A stretch of 64,000 nt of DNA from Celeribacter ethanolicus (GTDB lineage Bacteria; Pseudomonadota; Alphaproteobacteria; Rhodobacterales; Rhodobacteraceae): contig NZ_LRUC01000010.1 in NCBI RefSeq assembly GCF_001550095.1, positions 1 through 64,000 on the forward strand, in the 5' to 3' direction. The notes below the pieces were generated by a model. That model saw only the letters and a list, made by a program, of their open reading frames with translations, searched no databases and was not told where the DNA came from. The position numbers and the translations under genes are program-made. This document shows positions 53,708 to 62,198 of this stretch, in pieces; positions within the stretch are counted from its first letter, which is position 1; each line of letters starts with the position of its first letter.

Positions 53708-55729
53708 GTGGATATCGCAACCCTGCGCGAGGCGCACCCCGATCACTGGATGCGTGCCGCCGCCATCCGCACCCTGACGCTCGATGCCGTCGCCGGTGCC
53801 AACTCCGGTCACTCCGGCATGCCGATGGGCATGGCCGATGTGGCCACCGTGCTGTTCGGCAAGCATCTGAAATTCGATGCCTCCGCACCGCTCTGGCCGG
53901 ATCGCGACCGCTTCATCCTGTCGGCGGGCCACGGCTCCATGCTGATCTACTCCCTGCTCTACCTCACCGGCTACAAGGAAATGCCGCTGGAAGAGATCAA
54001 GAACTTCCGCCAGATGGGCGCGAAGACCGCCGGTCACCCGGAGAACTTCCTGCTGGACGGTGTCGAGACCACCACCGGCCCGCTCGGTCAGGGCATTTCC
54101 AACGCCGTCGGTTTCGCCATGGCCGAAGAAAGCCTGCGGGCGCGCTTCGGCTCCAAGCTGCAAAACCACTTCACCTATGTGATGGCCGGTGACGGCTGTC
54201 TCATGGAAGGGGTCAGCCAGGAAGCCATCGCGCTCGCCGGACGTCAGAAGCTCTCCAAGCTCATCGTCTTCTGGGACAACAACAACATCACCATCGACGG
54301 CACCGTGGACATCGCCGACCGCACCGATCAGGTGGCGCGCTTCAAGGCCGCGGGCTGGCATGTGCAGGCGATCGACGGTCATGATCCGGACCAGATCGAC
54401 GCCGCCATCGAGGCCGCGAAGAAATCCAAGAAACCGTCGATGATCGCCTGCAAGACTCATATCGCTCTGGGTCACGCCGCGCAGGACACGTCCAAAGGCC
54501 ACGGCGCGCTCACCAACGCCGACCAGCTCGCCGCCGCGAAAGCCGCTTATGGCGTCAACTGGGGCGCTTACGAGGTTGCCCCCGAAGTGAAAGCCCAGTG
54601 GGAAGAAATCGGTTCCAAAGGCCGCCACGAGCGCGTCGCATGGGAAGCCCGTTTCGAGGAGCAGTCCGAGCGCCGTCAGGCCGAGTTCAACCGCGTCTTC
54701 GCGGGGGATGCGCCGAAGAAGCTCTCCGCCACGATCAAGGCGTTCAAGAAGCAGGTCTCCGAAACCGCGCCGAGCCTCGCCACCCGCGCCTCCTCGCAAA
54801 AGGTGCTCGAAGTGATCAACCCGATCATGCCCGAGACCATCGGCGGCTCCGCCGACCTCACCGGCTCGAACAACACGCTCACCGCTGACATGGGCGTGTT
54901 TGACGAGACCAACCGCAAGGGGCGTTACGTCTATTACGGCATCCGCGAACACGGCATGGCCGCCGCGATGAACGGCATGGCGCTGCACGGTGGCATTCGC
55001 CCCTATGGCGGCACCTTCTTCTGCTTCACCGATTACGCGCGCCCGGCGATGCGTCTGTCGGCCCTGATGCGCATTCCGGTGACCTATGTCATGACCCATG
55101 ACTCCATCGGTCTGGGCGAAGACGGGCCGACGCACCAGCCGGTCGAACATCTCGCGATCTGCCGCGCGACGCCGAACACGCTGACGATCCGTCCCTGTGA
55201 CACGGTCGAAACCGCCGAAGCCTGGGAAATCGCACTCACCGCGCAGAAGACCCCCTCCGTCCTCGTCCTGACCCGTCAGAACGTCCCGACGCTGCGGACC
55301 GAACACAAAACCGCCAACCTCGTCTCGAAAGGCGCCTATGTGCTGGCCGAGGCCGAAGGCAAGCGCGACGCGATCCTGATTGCCACCGGCTCCGAAGTGG
55401 CCATCGCCATGGAAGCCCGCAAGATCCTGCAGGAGAACGGCATCGGCACCCGTGTCGTGTCCATGCCCTGCATGGAGCTCTTCGCCGAGCAGGACGAAGC
55501 CTATCGCCGCAAGGTGCTTCCGGCCGGTCCGGTGCGCGTCGGCGTCGAAGCCGCGATGCGCGCGGGCGGCTGGGACCGCTGGCTCCTGGGCGAGCGTGGC
55601 CGCGAAGCGAAACAGGCTTTCGTCGGCATGGACCGCTTCGGCGCTTCTGCCCCGGCCGAAGAACTCTACGAGAAATTCGGCATCACCGCCGAGAACATCG
55701 TGGCTCAGGTCAAGGCTCTGCTGGGCTGA
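53708..55729 (+). CDS. tkt: Transketolase (GTG start)
   Basis: A thiamine diphosphate enzyme moving two-carbon units in the pentose phosphate pathway. The 673-residue protein shows [19 protein letters not shown], the ThDP motif [13 protein letters not shown]...NNITIDG (about residues 155-190), and the second-domain [16 protein letters not shown] and [16 protein letters not shown]. The start is a GTG at 53708, decided by the near-perfect AAAGGAGA seven bases upstream. The 350-base region 53358-53707 before it, shared with the divergent zapA operon, holds no gene or known RNA that I can identify. Confidence 0.95.
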   Translation: MDIATLREAHPDHWMRAAAIRTLTLDAVAGANSGHSGMPMGMADVATVLFGKHLKFDASAPLWPDRDRFILSAGHGSMLIYSLLYLTGYKEMPLEEIKNFRQMGAKTAGHPENFLLDGVETTTGPLGQGISNAVGFAMAEESLRARFGSKLQNHFTYVMAGDGCLMEGVSQEAIALAGRQKLSKLIVFWDNNNITIDGTVDIADRTDQVARFKAAGWHVQAIDGHDPDQIDAAIEAAKKSKKPSMIACKTHIALGHAAQDTSKGHGALTNADQLAAAKAAYGVNWGAYEVAPEVKAQWEEIGSKGRHERVAWEARFEEQSERRQAEFNRVFAGDAPKKLSATIKAFKKQVSETAPSLATRASSQKVLEVINPIMPETIGGSADLTGSNNTLTADMGVFDETNRKGRYVYYGIREHGMAAAMNGMALHGGIRPYGGTFFCFTDYARPAMRLSALMRIPVTYVMTHDSIGLGEDGPTHQPVEHLAICRATPNTLTIRPCDTVETAEAWEIALTAQKTPSVLVLTRQNVPTLRTEHKTANLVSKGAYVLAEAEGKRDAILIATGSEVAIAMEARKILQENGIGTRVVSMPCMELFAEQDEAYRRKVLPAGPVRVGVEAAMRAGGWDRWLLGERGREAKQAFVGMDRFGASAPAEELYEKFGITAENIVAQVKALLG

Positions 55730-55750
55730 GTGCCACGCCCCTGATGCGAT

Positions 55751-55787
55751 ACAAACGCCCGCGCCCCTTGCGCGGGCGTTTGTTTTA
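55751..55787 (+). terminator. Terminator of tkt
   Basis: A perfect 14-bp stem (ACAAACGCCCGCGC with GCGCGGGCGTTTGT) around a 5-nt loop, followed by TTTTAT. Confidence 0.92.
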
Positions 55788-55890
55788 TGTCCTGCCCCCA
55801 CGTTACTCTTGCCAGACAGCGCCCCCTGCCGTGAAATCTGCGCCGTGCTGCCCTCGACGGACAGCCAAACCAACAGGGAAGGAGACCAAG

Positions 55891-56076
55891 ATGACTTCAG
55901 AGACCACCAGAATGCGCACTCGGCTGGCCCCGACCGTGGCCCTGCTTTTGAGCATGGGCGTGCTTGCTGCCTGCGAGACCACCCCGCAGGAATATCCGGT
56001 CACTCACGAAACCTGCGCGCCCGGCGATCCGGTGCAAACGCTCGATTCGAACGATTGCAAACTGCCCGGCATGTAA
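55891..56076 (+). CDS. Small lipoprotein
   Basis: A 61-residue protein with a basic N-terminus, a hydrophobic stretch (PTVALLLSMGVL) and a lipobox LAAC with cysteine at about residue 28, so it should be a lipid-anchored envelope protein. The mature part has three further cysteines (ETCAPGD, NDCKLPGM). AAGGAGACCAAG precedes the ATG. It is not a family I can name. It lies alone between the tkt terminator and the gap1 promoter. Confidence 0.75.
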   Translation: MTSETTRMRTRLAPTVALLLSMGVLAACETTPQEYPVTHETCAPGDPVQTLDSNDCKLPGM

Positions 56077-56145
56077 CCTGAAATGCGACGGGCTTTCGGT
56101 CGGGGGCCCCCCGGGCCCCCGAAGTGCTGTCGCGATGTTTCACCC

Positions 56146-56202
56146 TGTTATCGCTAAACCGTCTCTTTTAACGATGTTTGCGCGAACATGTTGGCGTTAA
56201 AT
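56146..56202. promoter_or_regulatory. Cluster of CG-centred dyads in the gap1 promoter
   Basis: Three LacI-type dyads with a central CG lie within 57 bases: TGTTATCGCTAAAC (56146-56159), TGTTTGCGCGAACA (56175-56188, nearly perfect) and TGTTGGCGTTAAAT (56189-56202). They are about 80-135 bases before the gap1 start. The same core occurs upstream of lpdA and the DUF1127 gene. A central-carbon regulator of the CceR type is a reasonable guess. Confidence 0.55.
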
Positions 56203-56279
56203 GCTTTTCCAAAACGGCACACCGCCGTATACCGACCTGCGACTCCCCTCCTCAACAGAACATCAGCCGGAGACGCAAT

Positions 56280-57275
56280 ATGACCATCAAACTCGGGATC
56301 AACGGATTTGGCCGCATCGGGCGCTGCACGCTGGCGCATATCGCAGAGGCCGGGCTGAACGAGATCGAGGTGGTCAAGATCAACGCCACCGGCCCGATCG
56401 AAACCAACGCGCACCTGCTGAAATACGACAGCATCCATGGCCGGTTCGGCGGCACGGTGTCGGTCGAAGGCAACACCATGGACCTCGGCAACGGCCCGAT
56501 TCAGGTGATGTCGACCTACAACCCGGAAGAACTCGACTGGGAAGGTGTGGACGTGGTGCTCGAATGCACCGGCAAGTTCAACGACGGCCACAAGGCCAAC
56601 ACCCACCTCGAGCGCGGTGCGCGCAAGGTGCTGATCTCGGCCCCGGCGAAAAACGTCGACCGTACCGTGGTGTTCGGCGTGAACCACCGCGACCTGCGCG
56701 AAAACGAGCGGATGATCTCGAACGGCTCCTGCACCACGAACTGCCTTGCCCCGCTTGCCAAAGTGCTCAATGACGCCATCGGCATCGAGAGCGGCATCAT
56801 GACCACGATCCACAGCTACACCGGCGACCAGCCGACGCTGGACCGTCGTCACAAGGATCTGTACCGCGCCCGCGCCGCCGCCATGGCGATGATCCCGACC
56901 TCCACCGGTGCCGCCAAGGCGATCTCCGAAGTGCTGCCAGAACTGGCGGGCAAGCTCGACGGCTCCGCGATCCGCGTGCCCACGCCGAACGTCTCCGCCG
57001 TCGACCTGACCTTCCAGGCCTCCAAGGATGTGACCGTCGCCGACGTCAACGAGATCGTGCGCGAAGCCGCCGACGGCCATATGCGCGCCGTTCTGGGGTA
57101 TGATCCGGAACCGAAAGTGTCGATCGACTTCAACCACACGGTGCAGTCCTCGATCTTTGCCCCCGATCAGACCAAGGTGATCGGCCGCACCGTGCGCGTT
57201 CTCGCCTGGTACGACAACGAATGGGGCTTCTCGGCACGCATGGCCGATGTGGCCACTGCCATGGGCCGGCTCTGA
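56280..57275 (+). CDS. gap: Glyceraldehyde-3-phosphate dehydrogenase, paralogue 1 (GapB-like)
   Basis: A 331-residue type I GAPDH. It has the NAD(P) motif INGFGRIGR (residues 7-15), catalytic cysteine in NGSCTTNCLAP (about 152), [10 protein letters not shown] and the C-terminal WYDNEWGFS. The residue that normally selects NAD, an aspartate in IND, is alanine here (INATGP), as in the NADP-using GapB of Bacillus, so this paralogue may work in the gluconeogenic direction or with NADP. The promoter carries several CG-centred dyads. Confidence 0.93.
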   Translation: MTIKLGINGFGRIGRCTLAHIAEAGLNEIEVVKINATGPIETNAHLLKYDSIHGRFGGTVSVEGNTMDLGNGPIQVMSTYNPEELDWEGVDVVLECTGKFNDGHKANTHLERGARKVLISAPAKNVDRTVVFGVNHRDLRENERMISNGSCTTNCLAPLAKVLNDAIGIESGIMTTIHSYTGDQPTLDRRHKDLYRARAAAMAMIPTSTGAAKAISEVLPELAGKLDGSAIRVPTPNVSAVDLTFQASKDVTVADVNEIVREAADGHMRAVLGYDPEPKVSIDFNHTVQSSIFAPDQTKVIGRTVRVLAWYDNEWGFSARMADVATAMGRL

Positions 57276-57356
57276 AGCCTTTCGAGGCCAGACCAGACGC
57301 CCTTCGGGGCGGGGGAAGAGGAGCCCCCGTCCTGTCACTTTTTTCGGCAGAGACAT

Positions 57357-57399
57357 GAGCCCCGTAAGCTATCTTACGGGCTCAATTTTGTTTTTTTTG
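57357..57399 (+). terminator. Terminator of gap1
   Basis: CCCGTAAG-ctat-CTTACGGG (57361-57380) is extended by GAGC/CTC with a bulge and followed by AATTTTGTTTTTTTT. Confidence 0.85.
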
Positions 57400-57467
57400 A
57401 TAACCCCCCTTTTTTTCTTCACACCCCTGTCGCATTGTGCCCCCAAGACAGACGTTAGCGCGAGAAT

Positions 57468-57611
57468 ATGACCAATCAGATTGCCCTGGGCCTCGCCATC
57501 GTGATTTTGATCGCGCTCGGCCTCGATTTCGGGCTGACCGGGGGCGCAGGATCCTTGTTTCTGGCCCGGGAATGGCTCCGGCTGATTCATTGGATCGCAT
57601 TCTGGCGCTGA
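57468..57611 (+). CDS. 47-residue membrane protein between the gap genes
   Basis: A short ORF of 47 residues: a hydrophobic helix (QIALGLAIVILIALGLDF), a glycine-rich turn (GLTGGAGS) and an amphipathic C-terminus ending HWIAFWR. Composition is far from random frame translation, and it sits between gap1's terminator and gap2, so it is probably a real single-span inner-membrane protein. I believe similar proteins occur at this place in related genomes, but cannot check. The ribosome site is weak (GCGAGA). Confidence 0.6.
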   Translation: MTNQIALGLAIVILIALGLDFGLTGGAGSLFLAREWLRLIHWIAFWR

Positions 57612-57730
57612 TCGCTGTCATGGGGCCGGTGAGGTCACATTATACATATTTGCGCAAGGGGCGGGTCTCCTTGCGGATCACTTGAGATGGGACTGGGTCC
57701 CATCAGCCAAAGCGTCAAGGAGGTGCTGTT

Positions 57731-58732
57731 ATGGCCGTGAAAGTCGCAATTAACGGATTTGGTCGGATCGGGCGCAATGTGCTGCGCGCCATTGTCGAAT
57801 CGGGTCGGACCGATATCGAGGTGGTGGCGATCAACGATCTGGGGCCGGTGGAAACCAACGCGCACCTGCTGCAATTCGACTCGGTGCATGGCCGGTTCCC
57901 GTCCGAGGTGAAATTCACCGAAGACACGATCGACGCCGGTCGCGGCCCGATCAAGGTGACCGCCATCCGCAATCCGGAAGAGCTGCCCTGGGGCGATGTC
58001 GACATCGCGCTGGAATGCACCGGCATTTTCACTGCCAAGGAAAAGGCCGCCCTGCATCTTAAGAACGGCTCCAAGCGCGTTCTGGTCTCCGCCCCCGCCG
58101 CAGGTGCCGACAAGACCGTAGTCTTCGGTGTGAACGACGACGTGCTGACCGCCGATGACATCATCGTCTCGAACGCCTCCTGCACCACCAACTGCCTCTC
58201 GCCGGTCGCCAAGGTGCTCAATGACGAGATCGGTATCGTGAAAGGCTTCATGACCACGATCCACTCCTACACCGGCGACCAGCCGACGCTCGACACGATG
58301 CACAAGGACCTGTATCGCGCCCGCGCCGCCGCGCTTTCGATGATCCCGACCTCGACCGGGGCCGCCAAGGCCGTGGGGCTCGTGCTCCCGGAACTGGCCG
58401 GCAAGCTCGACGGTGTCGCGATCCGCGTGCCGACCCCGAACGTCTCGGTCGTCGACCTGACCTTCGAGGCAGCCCGCGAAACCACCGTGGAAGAAATCAA
58501 CGAGAAAATCCGCGCCGCCGCAAACGGTCCGCTCAAAGGCATTCTCGGCTACACCGACCGCAAGCTCGTGTCTTCGGATTTCAACCACGATCCGCACAGC
58601 TCGATCTTCCACACCGATCAGACCAAAGTCATGGAAGGCACCATGTGCCGTATCCTGACCTGGTACGACAACGAATGGGGGTTCTCGAACCGTATGGGCG
58701 ACACCGCCGTCGCGATGGCGAAATTCCTCTGA
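57731..58732 (+). CDS. gap: Glyceraldehyde-3-phosphate dehydrogenase, paralogue 2 (NAD type)
   Basis: A 333-residue type I GAPDH with [11 protein letters not shown] (residues 7-17), the NAD-selecting aspartate in AINDLGP, catalytic cysteine in [11 protein letters not shown] (about 154) and WYDNEWGFS at the end. It is clearly a paralogue of the gene 455 bases upstream, sharing [12 protein letters not shown] and [11 protein letters not shown], and is the better candidate for the glycolytic, NAD-linked enzyme. GGAGG lies upstream of the ATG. The gene has its own leader (57612-57730). Confidence 0.95.
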   Translation: MAVKVAINGFGRIGRNVLRAIVESGRTDIEVVAINDLGPVETNAHLLQFDSVHGRFPSEVKFTEDTIDAGRGPIKVTAIRNPEELPWGDVDIALECTGIFTAKEKAALHLKNGSKRVLVSAPAAGADKTVVFGVNDDVLTADDIIVSNASCTTNCLSPVAKVLNDEIGIVKGFMTTIHSYTGDQPTLDTMHKDLYRARAAALSMIPTSTGAAKAVGLVLPELAGKLDGVAIRVPTPNVSVVDLTFEAARETTVEEINEKIRAAANGPLKGILGYTDRKLVSSDFNHDPHSSIFHTDQTKVMEGTMCRILTWYDNEWGFSNRMGDTAVAMAKFL

Positions 58733-58740
58733 AGCGATCC

Positions 58741-58760
58741 GGCGGGGTGAAAGCCCCGCC
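58741..58760 (+). repeat. Hairpin after gap2
   Basis: GGCGGGG-tgaaag-CCCCGCC directly follows the gap2 stop codon by 8 bases. It lacks a T-run, so it may protect the 3' end of the mRNA before the true terminator 100 bases later. A further inverted repeat GAAACGC-catcaaa-GCGTTTC lies at 58782-58802. Confidence 0.5.
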
Positions 58761-58857
58761 GCACGCAAGAGCCTCGCGCATGAAACGCCATCAAAGCGTT
58801 TCGCAAAACCTGAATGAGGCATCGCGAAAAACGTTTATCCCGCGCGAACGGGGGATG

Positions 58858-58890
58858 AACGCCCCGGAGCCCCCTCCGGGGCGTTTTTCT
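58858..58890 (+). terminator. Terminator of gap2
   Basis: AACGCCCCGGAG and CTCCGGGGCGTT form a perfect 12-bp stem with a CCCC loop, followed by TTTTTCT. Confidence 0.92.
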
Positions 58891-58980
58891 GTACCCCCAC
58901 ACCTTAAGAGGCTTGTTCCCGGCAAAGCGCATGTTATCTGATCCCGAAGCCTCTCCTCCCAGCGTGCAGTCACAGGTTCC

Positions 58981-59631
58981 ATGCCCAGCCTCTCGACCAT
59001 CCTCAGCGAATTCATCACCCTCTGGGTCGTCATCGACCCGATCGGCACCCTGCCCGTCTTCATCGCGGGCACAGCGGGCCTGTCGCCGCATCTCGCACGC
59101 ATGGCCGCCGCCCGTGCCGTGATCATCGCGTTTTTCATCCTGCTGGCCTTCATCCTTCTGGGACAGGTGGTGCTTGAGGCTTTGGGCCTCGGCCTCCCGT
59201 CCTTTCAGATCGCTGGCGGGCTGGTGCTGTTCCTCTTTGCGCTGACGATGATCTTCGGCGACGGCAAACCCTCGCATGAAGCCGCGCAGGTCGAGAAGCC
59301 GCAAAGGGATCAACAGACCCAGGCCCGGCGTGTGGCGGTGTTCCCCCTGGCCATGCCCTCCATCGCCTCCCCCGGCGCGATGCTGGCGGTGGTGATGCTG
59401 ACCGATAACGACCGGTTTTCCATGGCGCATCAGGCGATGACCGCCTCGATCATGGTGGTCGTTCTGCTGATCACCCTTCTGATCCTGATCGCCGCCCAGC
59501 CCATCCTGCGTGTCATCGGGGAAACCGGCGCGGCCATCGTCTCGCGCGTCATGGGCATGGTTCTCGCTGCCGTCGCCGTCGACGCCGTGCTCAAGGGGTT
59601 TGTCGCAATCGGGATCATTCCGGCATTCTGA
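58981..59631 (+). CDS. MarC family integral membrane protein
   Basis: A 216-residue protein with six hydrophobic helices. The MarC family blocks are FITLWVVIDPIGTLPVF (residues 11-27), FQIAGGLVLFLFALTMI and FPLAMPSIASPGAML. Despite the name, the family's role is uncertain and it is not an established drug pump. It is preceded by the gap2 terminator. No clear ribosome site is visible in front of the ATG. It ends 176 bases before the DUF1127 gene. Confidence 0.87.
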   Translation: MPSLSTILSEFITLWVVIDPIGTLPVFIAGTAGLSPHLARMAAARAVIIAFFILLAFILLGQVVLEALGLGLPSFQIAGGLVLFLFALTMIFGDGKPSHEAAQVEKPQRDQQTQARRVAVFPLAMPSIASPGAMLAVVMLTDNDRFSMAHQAMTASIMVVVLLITLLILIAAQPILRVIGETGAAIVSRVMGMVLAAVAVDAVLKGFVAIGIIPAF

Positions 59632-59740
59632 ACCGGCCTTCGGCCTCCGCCGCCGACTTCAAGACATATTGCAAAATAGAAATGCGTTTCGCGCAGAACC
59701 CATGCACAAGCCGCATATCGAGCTTGGCGAACCGGCATTG

Positions 59741-59756
59741 GTGTTAGCGCTAAAAC
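59741..59756. promoter_or_regulatory. CG-centred operator in the DUF1127 promoter
   Basis: GTGTTAGCGCTAAAAC contains the perfect palindrome TTAGCGCTAA and lies between a possible -35 (TTGGTG, 59738-59743) and -10 (GCATAT, 59761-59766). It shares the TTAnCGCTAAA core with the gap1 promoter sites. A bound repressor would block the polymerase here. Confidence 0.5.
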
Positions 59757-59807
59757 GGGTGCATATCAGGGCTATCGAAACGCTTACGCCCTGAAAGGAC
59801 CGGCATC

Positions 59808-59966
59808 ATGAAAACGCTTGCTTCCCTCGCCACCGCCGCCCGCAAACGGGTCGCCTATCGCCGCACTCTGGCCGAGCTTGACGGTCTCTCCGACAAGGTC
59901 AAGGCCGATCTGGACATCGACGCCGCCCGCGCCCGCCAACTGGCGCATGACGCGATCTACGGCTGA
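59808..59966 (+). CDS. DUF1127 family small protein
   Basis: A 52-residue protein with an Arg/Lys-rich middle (ATAARKRVAYRRTLAELD) and a helical tail ending ARQLAHDAIYG, which matches the layout of DUF1127 (YjiS-like) proteins. In alphaproteobacteria such proteins affect phosphate uptake, RNA turnover and stress responses. AAAGGACCGGCATC precedes the ATG. It is monocistronic, with an operator in its promoter and a terminator right after it. One helix can bind RNA in relatives; whether it does here is unknown. Confidence 0.75.
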   Translation: MKTLASLATAARKRVAYRRTLAELDGLSDKVKADLDIDAARARQLAHDAIYG

Positions 59967-59988
59967 CGCTTCCCCGCGCCCGCGTATG

Positions 59989-60016
59989 AGAAGGCCCCCG
60001 CGAAGGGGCTTTTTTC
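59989..60016 (+). terminator. Terminator of the DUF1127 gene
   Basis: AAGGCCCC and GGGGCTTTT (one G-T pair) around a short loop, followed by a T6 run. Also close to the end of the convergent coaD gene. Confidence 0.75.
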
Positions 60017-60046
60017 ATGTCTGGCTCTGTTCAGCGAGACGCGGGC

Positions 60047-60541
60047 TCAGCGACCAAACTTGGCCAGTAGCCGCGCTTCCACTTCGGGCGACACGAATTT
60101 GGAGATCTCGCCATCGAGACGGGCGATTTCCTTGACGAGTTTCGACGCGATCGCCTGATGCCGCGCATCGGCCATCAGGAACACGGTCTCGATCTTGTTG
60201 TCGAGCGCGCGGTTCATGCCGACCATCTGATATTCATATTCGAAATCCGCCACGGCGCGCAGCCCGCGAATGATGATCGAGGCGTTCACATCTCGGGCGC
60301 ATTGGATCAGGAGGTTCTCGAACGGGTGCACCACGATCTCGCATCCGGTGTCAGCTGAAAACCCCGCCGTGTAGTCCTGAAGCATCTCGACACGCTCGTC
60401 GAGAGTAAACAAGGGCCCCTTGTCGCGGTTGATGGCCACACCGATGACGAGCCGGTCGACAAGCGCACAGGCTCGTCGGATGATGTCGCCATGTCCATGG
60501 GTCACCGGGTCGAAAGTGCCGGGATACAAGCCGATACGCAT
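60047..60541 (-). CDS. coaD: Pantetheine-phosphate adenylyltransferase
   Basis: CoaD makes dephospho-CoA from 4'-phosphopantetheine and ATP, the penultimate step of coenzyme A synthesis. The 164-residue protein has the nucleotidyltransferase motif GTFDPVTHGH (residues 9-18), IIRGLRAVADFEYE and the C-terminal ISKFVSPEV. The length is typical. I chose the ATG at 60541, with GAGGAGGAAGACCCC upstream, which removes a 28-residue unrelated extension. Confidence 0.96.
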   Translation of the reverse strand: MRIGLYPGTFDPVTHGHGDIIRRACALVDRLVIGVAINRDKGPLFTLDERVEMLQDYTAGFSADTGCEIVVHPFENLLIQCARDVNASIIIRGLRAVADFEYEYQMVGMNRALDNKIETVFLMADARHQAIASKLVKEIARLDGEISKFVSPEVEARLLAKFGR

Positions 60542-60673
60542 GGGGTCTTCCTCCTCTTCCTCTGGCGCACGCAACAATATTGCAGGTGCGAAATCAAGAG
60601 GATTGGGGCGCGAACGCCCCGTCACCCATGATAATTTCCTTGTCGCCCGGCATTTCTCCCGGCACGGATCGGC

Positions 60674-61108
60674 TCAATGCCCCATGATCATGCCTTCGAG
60701 CGCGGTGTTCTCCATGGCGAGCTGATCGAGCCGCGCCTGGACCACATCGCCAATCGACACAAGGCCGATCATCTCCTCGCCATCCATCACCGGCATGTGA
60801 CGGAACCGTCCCGCGCTCATCCGCTCCAGCACAGCAAGCGCGGTATCGTCCGCGCGGCAGCTCACCAGCTTGCGCGTCATGAAATCCGCCACCTTGTGGG
60901 TCAGCACCTCGGCTCCGGTCCGACCCAGTTCGCGCACGATGTCACGCTCCGACAGGATGCCTTCGGGGCGTTTCGGGTCGGAGGCGACGATCACCGCCCC
61001 GATCCGGCGGGACGACAAAAGCTCCGTCGCCTCCCCCACCGTCATGTCCGGCCGAATGGTCACGGTTTCCGCAATCGCCTTGGCTTTCAAAATTTGTCCA
61101 ACGAGCAT
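60674..61108 (-). CDS. CBS-domain protein
   Basis: A 144-residue protein consisting of two CBS domains (about residues 8-68 and 75-138), a module that binds adenosyl ligands such as AMP or SAM and regulates partners. Motifs include DMTVGEATELLSSRRIGAVIV and GRFRHMPVMDGEEMIGLVSIGDVV (both shown within the domain limits of the family, about 20-residue cores). GGAGGAACC precedes the ATG. No partner is evident; it is transcribed alone, leftwards, 132 bases from coaD. Confidence 0.87.
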   Translation of the reverse strand: MLVGQILKAKAIAETVTIRPDMTVGEATELLSSRRIGAVIVASDPKRPEGILSERDIVRELGRTGAEVLTHKVADFMTRKLVSCRADDTALAVLERMSAGRFRHMPVMDGEEMIGLVSIGDVVQARLDQLAMENTALEGMIMGH

Positions 61109-61198
61109 GGTTCCTCCCTTTTTATCAATTGGCTGCCGCAGGTGCAGCCCTCTCCCTTGTCTCCCTTCCCTCAGCCTCTCCCGGGGTGCGACAATCTG

Positions 61199-62092
61199 TC
61201 AAGCCTCGGCTTCGAGTTTCTCGACCACCTCCCGCATCTGCCGGGTGAAAATCTCGCAGAACCGCGACAGCCGTTCGACCTTGCGGTCGTCGGCATGTCG
61301 CACCAGCCAGAAGGCACGTTTGAGCCGCACAAGCTCCGGCAGGACTCTGCGCATACGTGGAACATAGGGCAGACAGAAATCGTGCACGATGCCGAGACCC
61401 AGCTCGGCACGGATCATGTTGAGCTGCACGGAAACCGAATTCGACGTGTAATCCACCCGATTCACGCCGATTTCCTCAAGATAGTCGAGTTCCTTGTCGA
61501 AAATCAGATCGGGCACATAGCCAACCATCTTGTGCGCCCCGAGGTCCCCGAGAGCACCGATTGCCGGATGTCGACGCAGGTAGGGGCGCATGCCCGCGAG
61601 CGACAGATGGTAATCGGTGATCTTCTGCACCAACAGCCGCCCCGACGTCGGCGCGGACACGCTCACCACAAGATCCACCTCGCGCTTCGACAGGTTGAAA
61701 AGCCGGGGCTGGGCGATGACCTGCATTTCCAGATCCGGGTGTTCCCGAGCGATTCGCGCAATCACGCGGGGCAGAACATAGTTGGCGCAGCCATCCGGCG
61801 CACCGATGCGGATCACGCCCTTGAGACCCGCCTCGCCCTCTTCCGAAAGAGTTTCGGCACCGAGTGTCACGGCCTGTTCCGCCGCCTCCGCATGAGCCAG
61901 CAGCCGCCCGCCGTCACGGGTCAGTTCATAGCCCTGCGGCGATTTCGCAAAAAGCGTGACGCCAAGCCCCTCTTCCAGCCGGGAAATCCGTCGCCCCACC
62001 GTCGCCGGGTCGATCTTCAATTGCCGTCCCGCCCCCGAGAGGCTTTCGGTCCGCGCCACAGCCAGAAACACCCGCAGATCATCCCAGTTCAT
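61199..62092 (-). CDS. LysR-type regulator divergent from mmsA
   Basis: A 297-residue LysR regulator with the helix-turn-helix MNWDDLRVFLAVARTESLSG, then GRQLKIDPATVGRRISRLEE, and an effector domain to residue 295. This group (DPATVGRRI instead of QPAVSRQI in the recognition helix) is common in proteobacteria. AAGGGAGCCAAG lies upstream of the ATG at 62092. It faces mmsA across 106 bases and probably regulates it; the inducer could be a branched-chain intermediate. Confidence 0.88.
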   Translation of the reverse strand: MNWDDLRVFLAVARTESLSGAGRQLKIDPATVGRRISRLEEGLGVTLFAKSPQGYELTRDGGRLLAHAEAAEQAVTLGAETLSEEGEAGLKGVIRIGAPDGCANYVLPRVIARIAREHPDLEMQVIAQPRLFNLSKREVDLVVSVSAPTSGRLLVQKITDYHLSLAGMRPYLRRHPAIGALGDLGAHKMVGYVPDLIFDKELDYLEEIGVNRVDYTSNSVSVQLNMIRAELGLGIVHDFCLPYVPRMRRVLPELVRLKRAFWLVRHADDRKVERLSRFCEIFTRQMREVVEKLEAEA

Positions 62093-62198
62093 CTTGGCTC
62101 CCTTCATTTTGCAAAAACGCAAAATATTTTTGAAATCTTCGCCCTTTTGAACCCATTTCCGCAAGACTAACTTTAAGACAAGTCAGATGGAGGACCCC

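Noticed and set aside
53618-55873. 751-codon minus-strand open frame opposite tkt
   Set aside because: Antisense shadow of transketolase, crossing its terminator.
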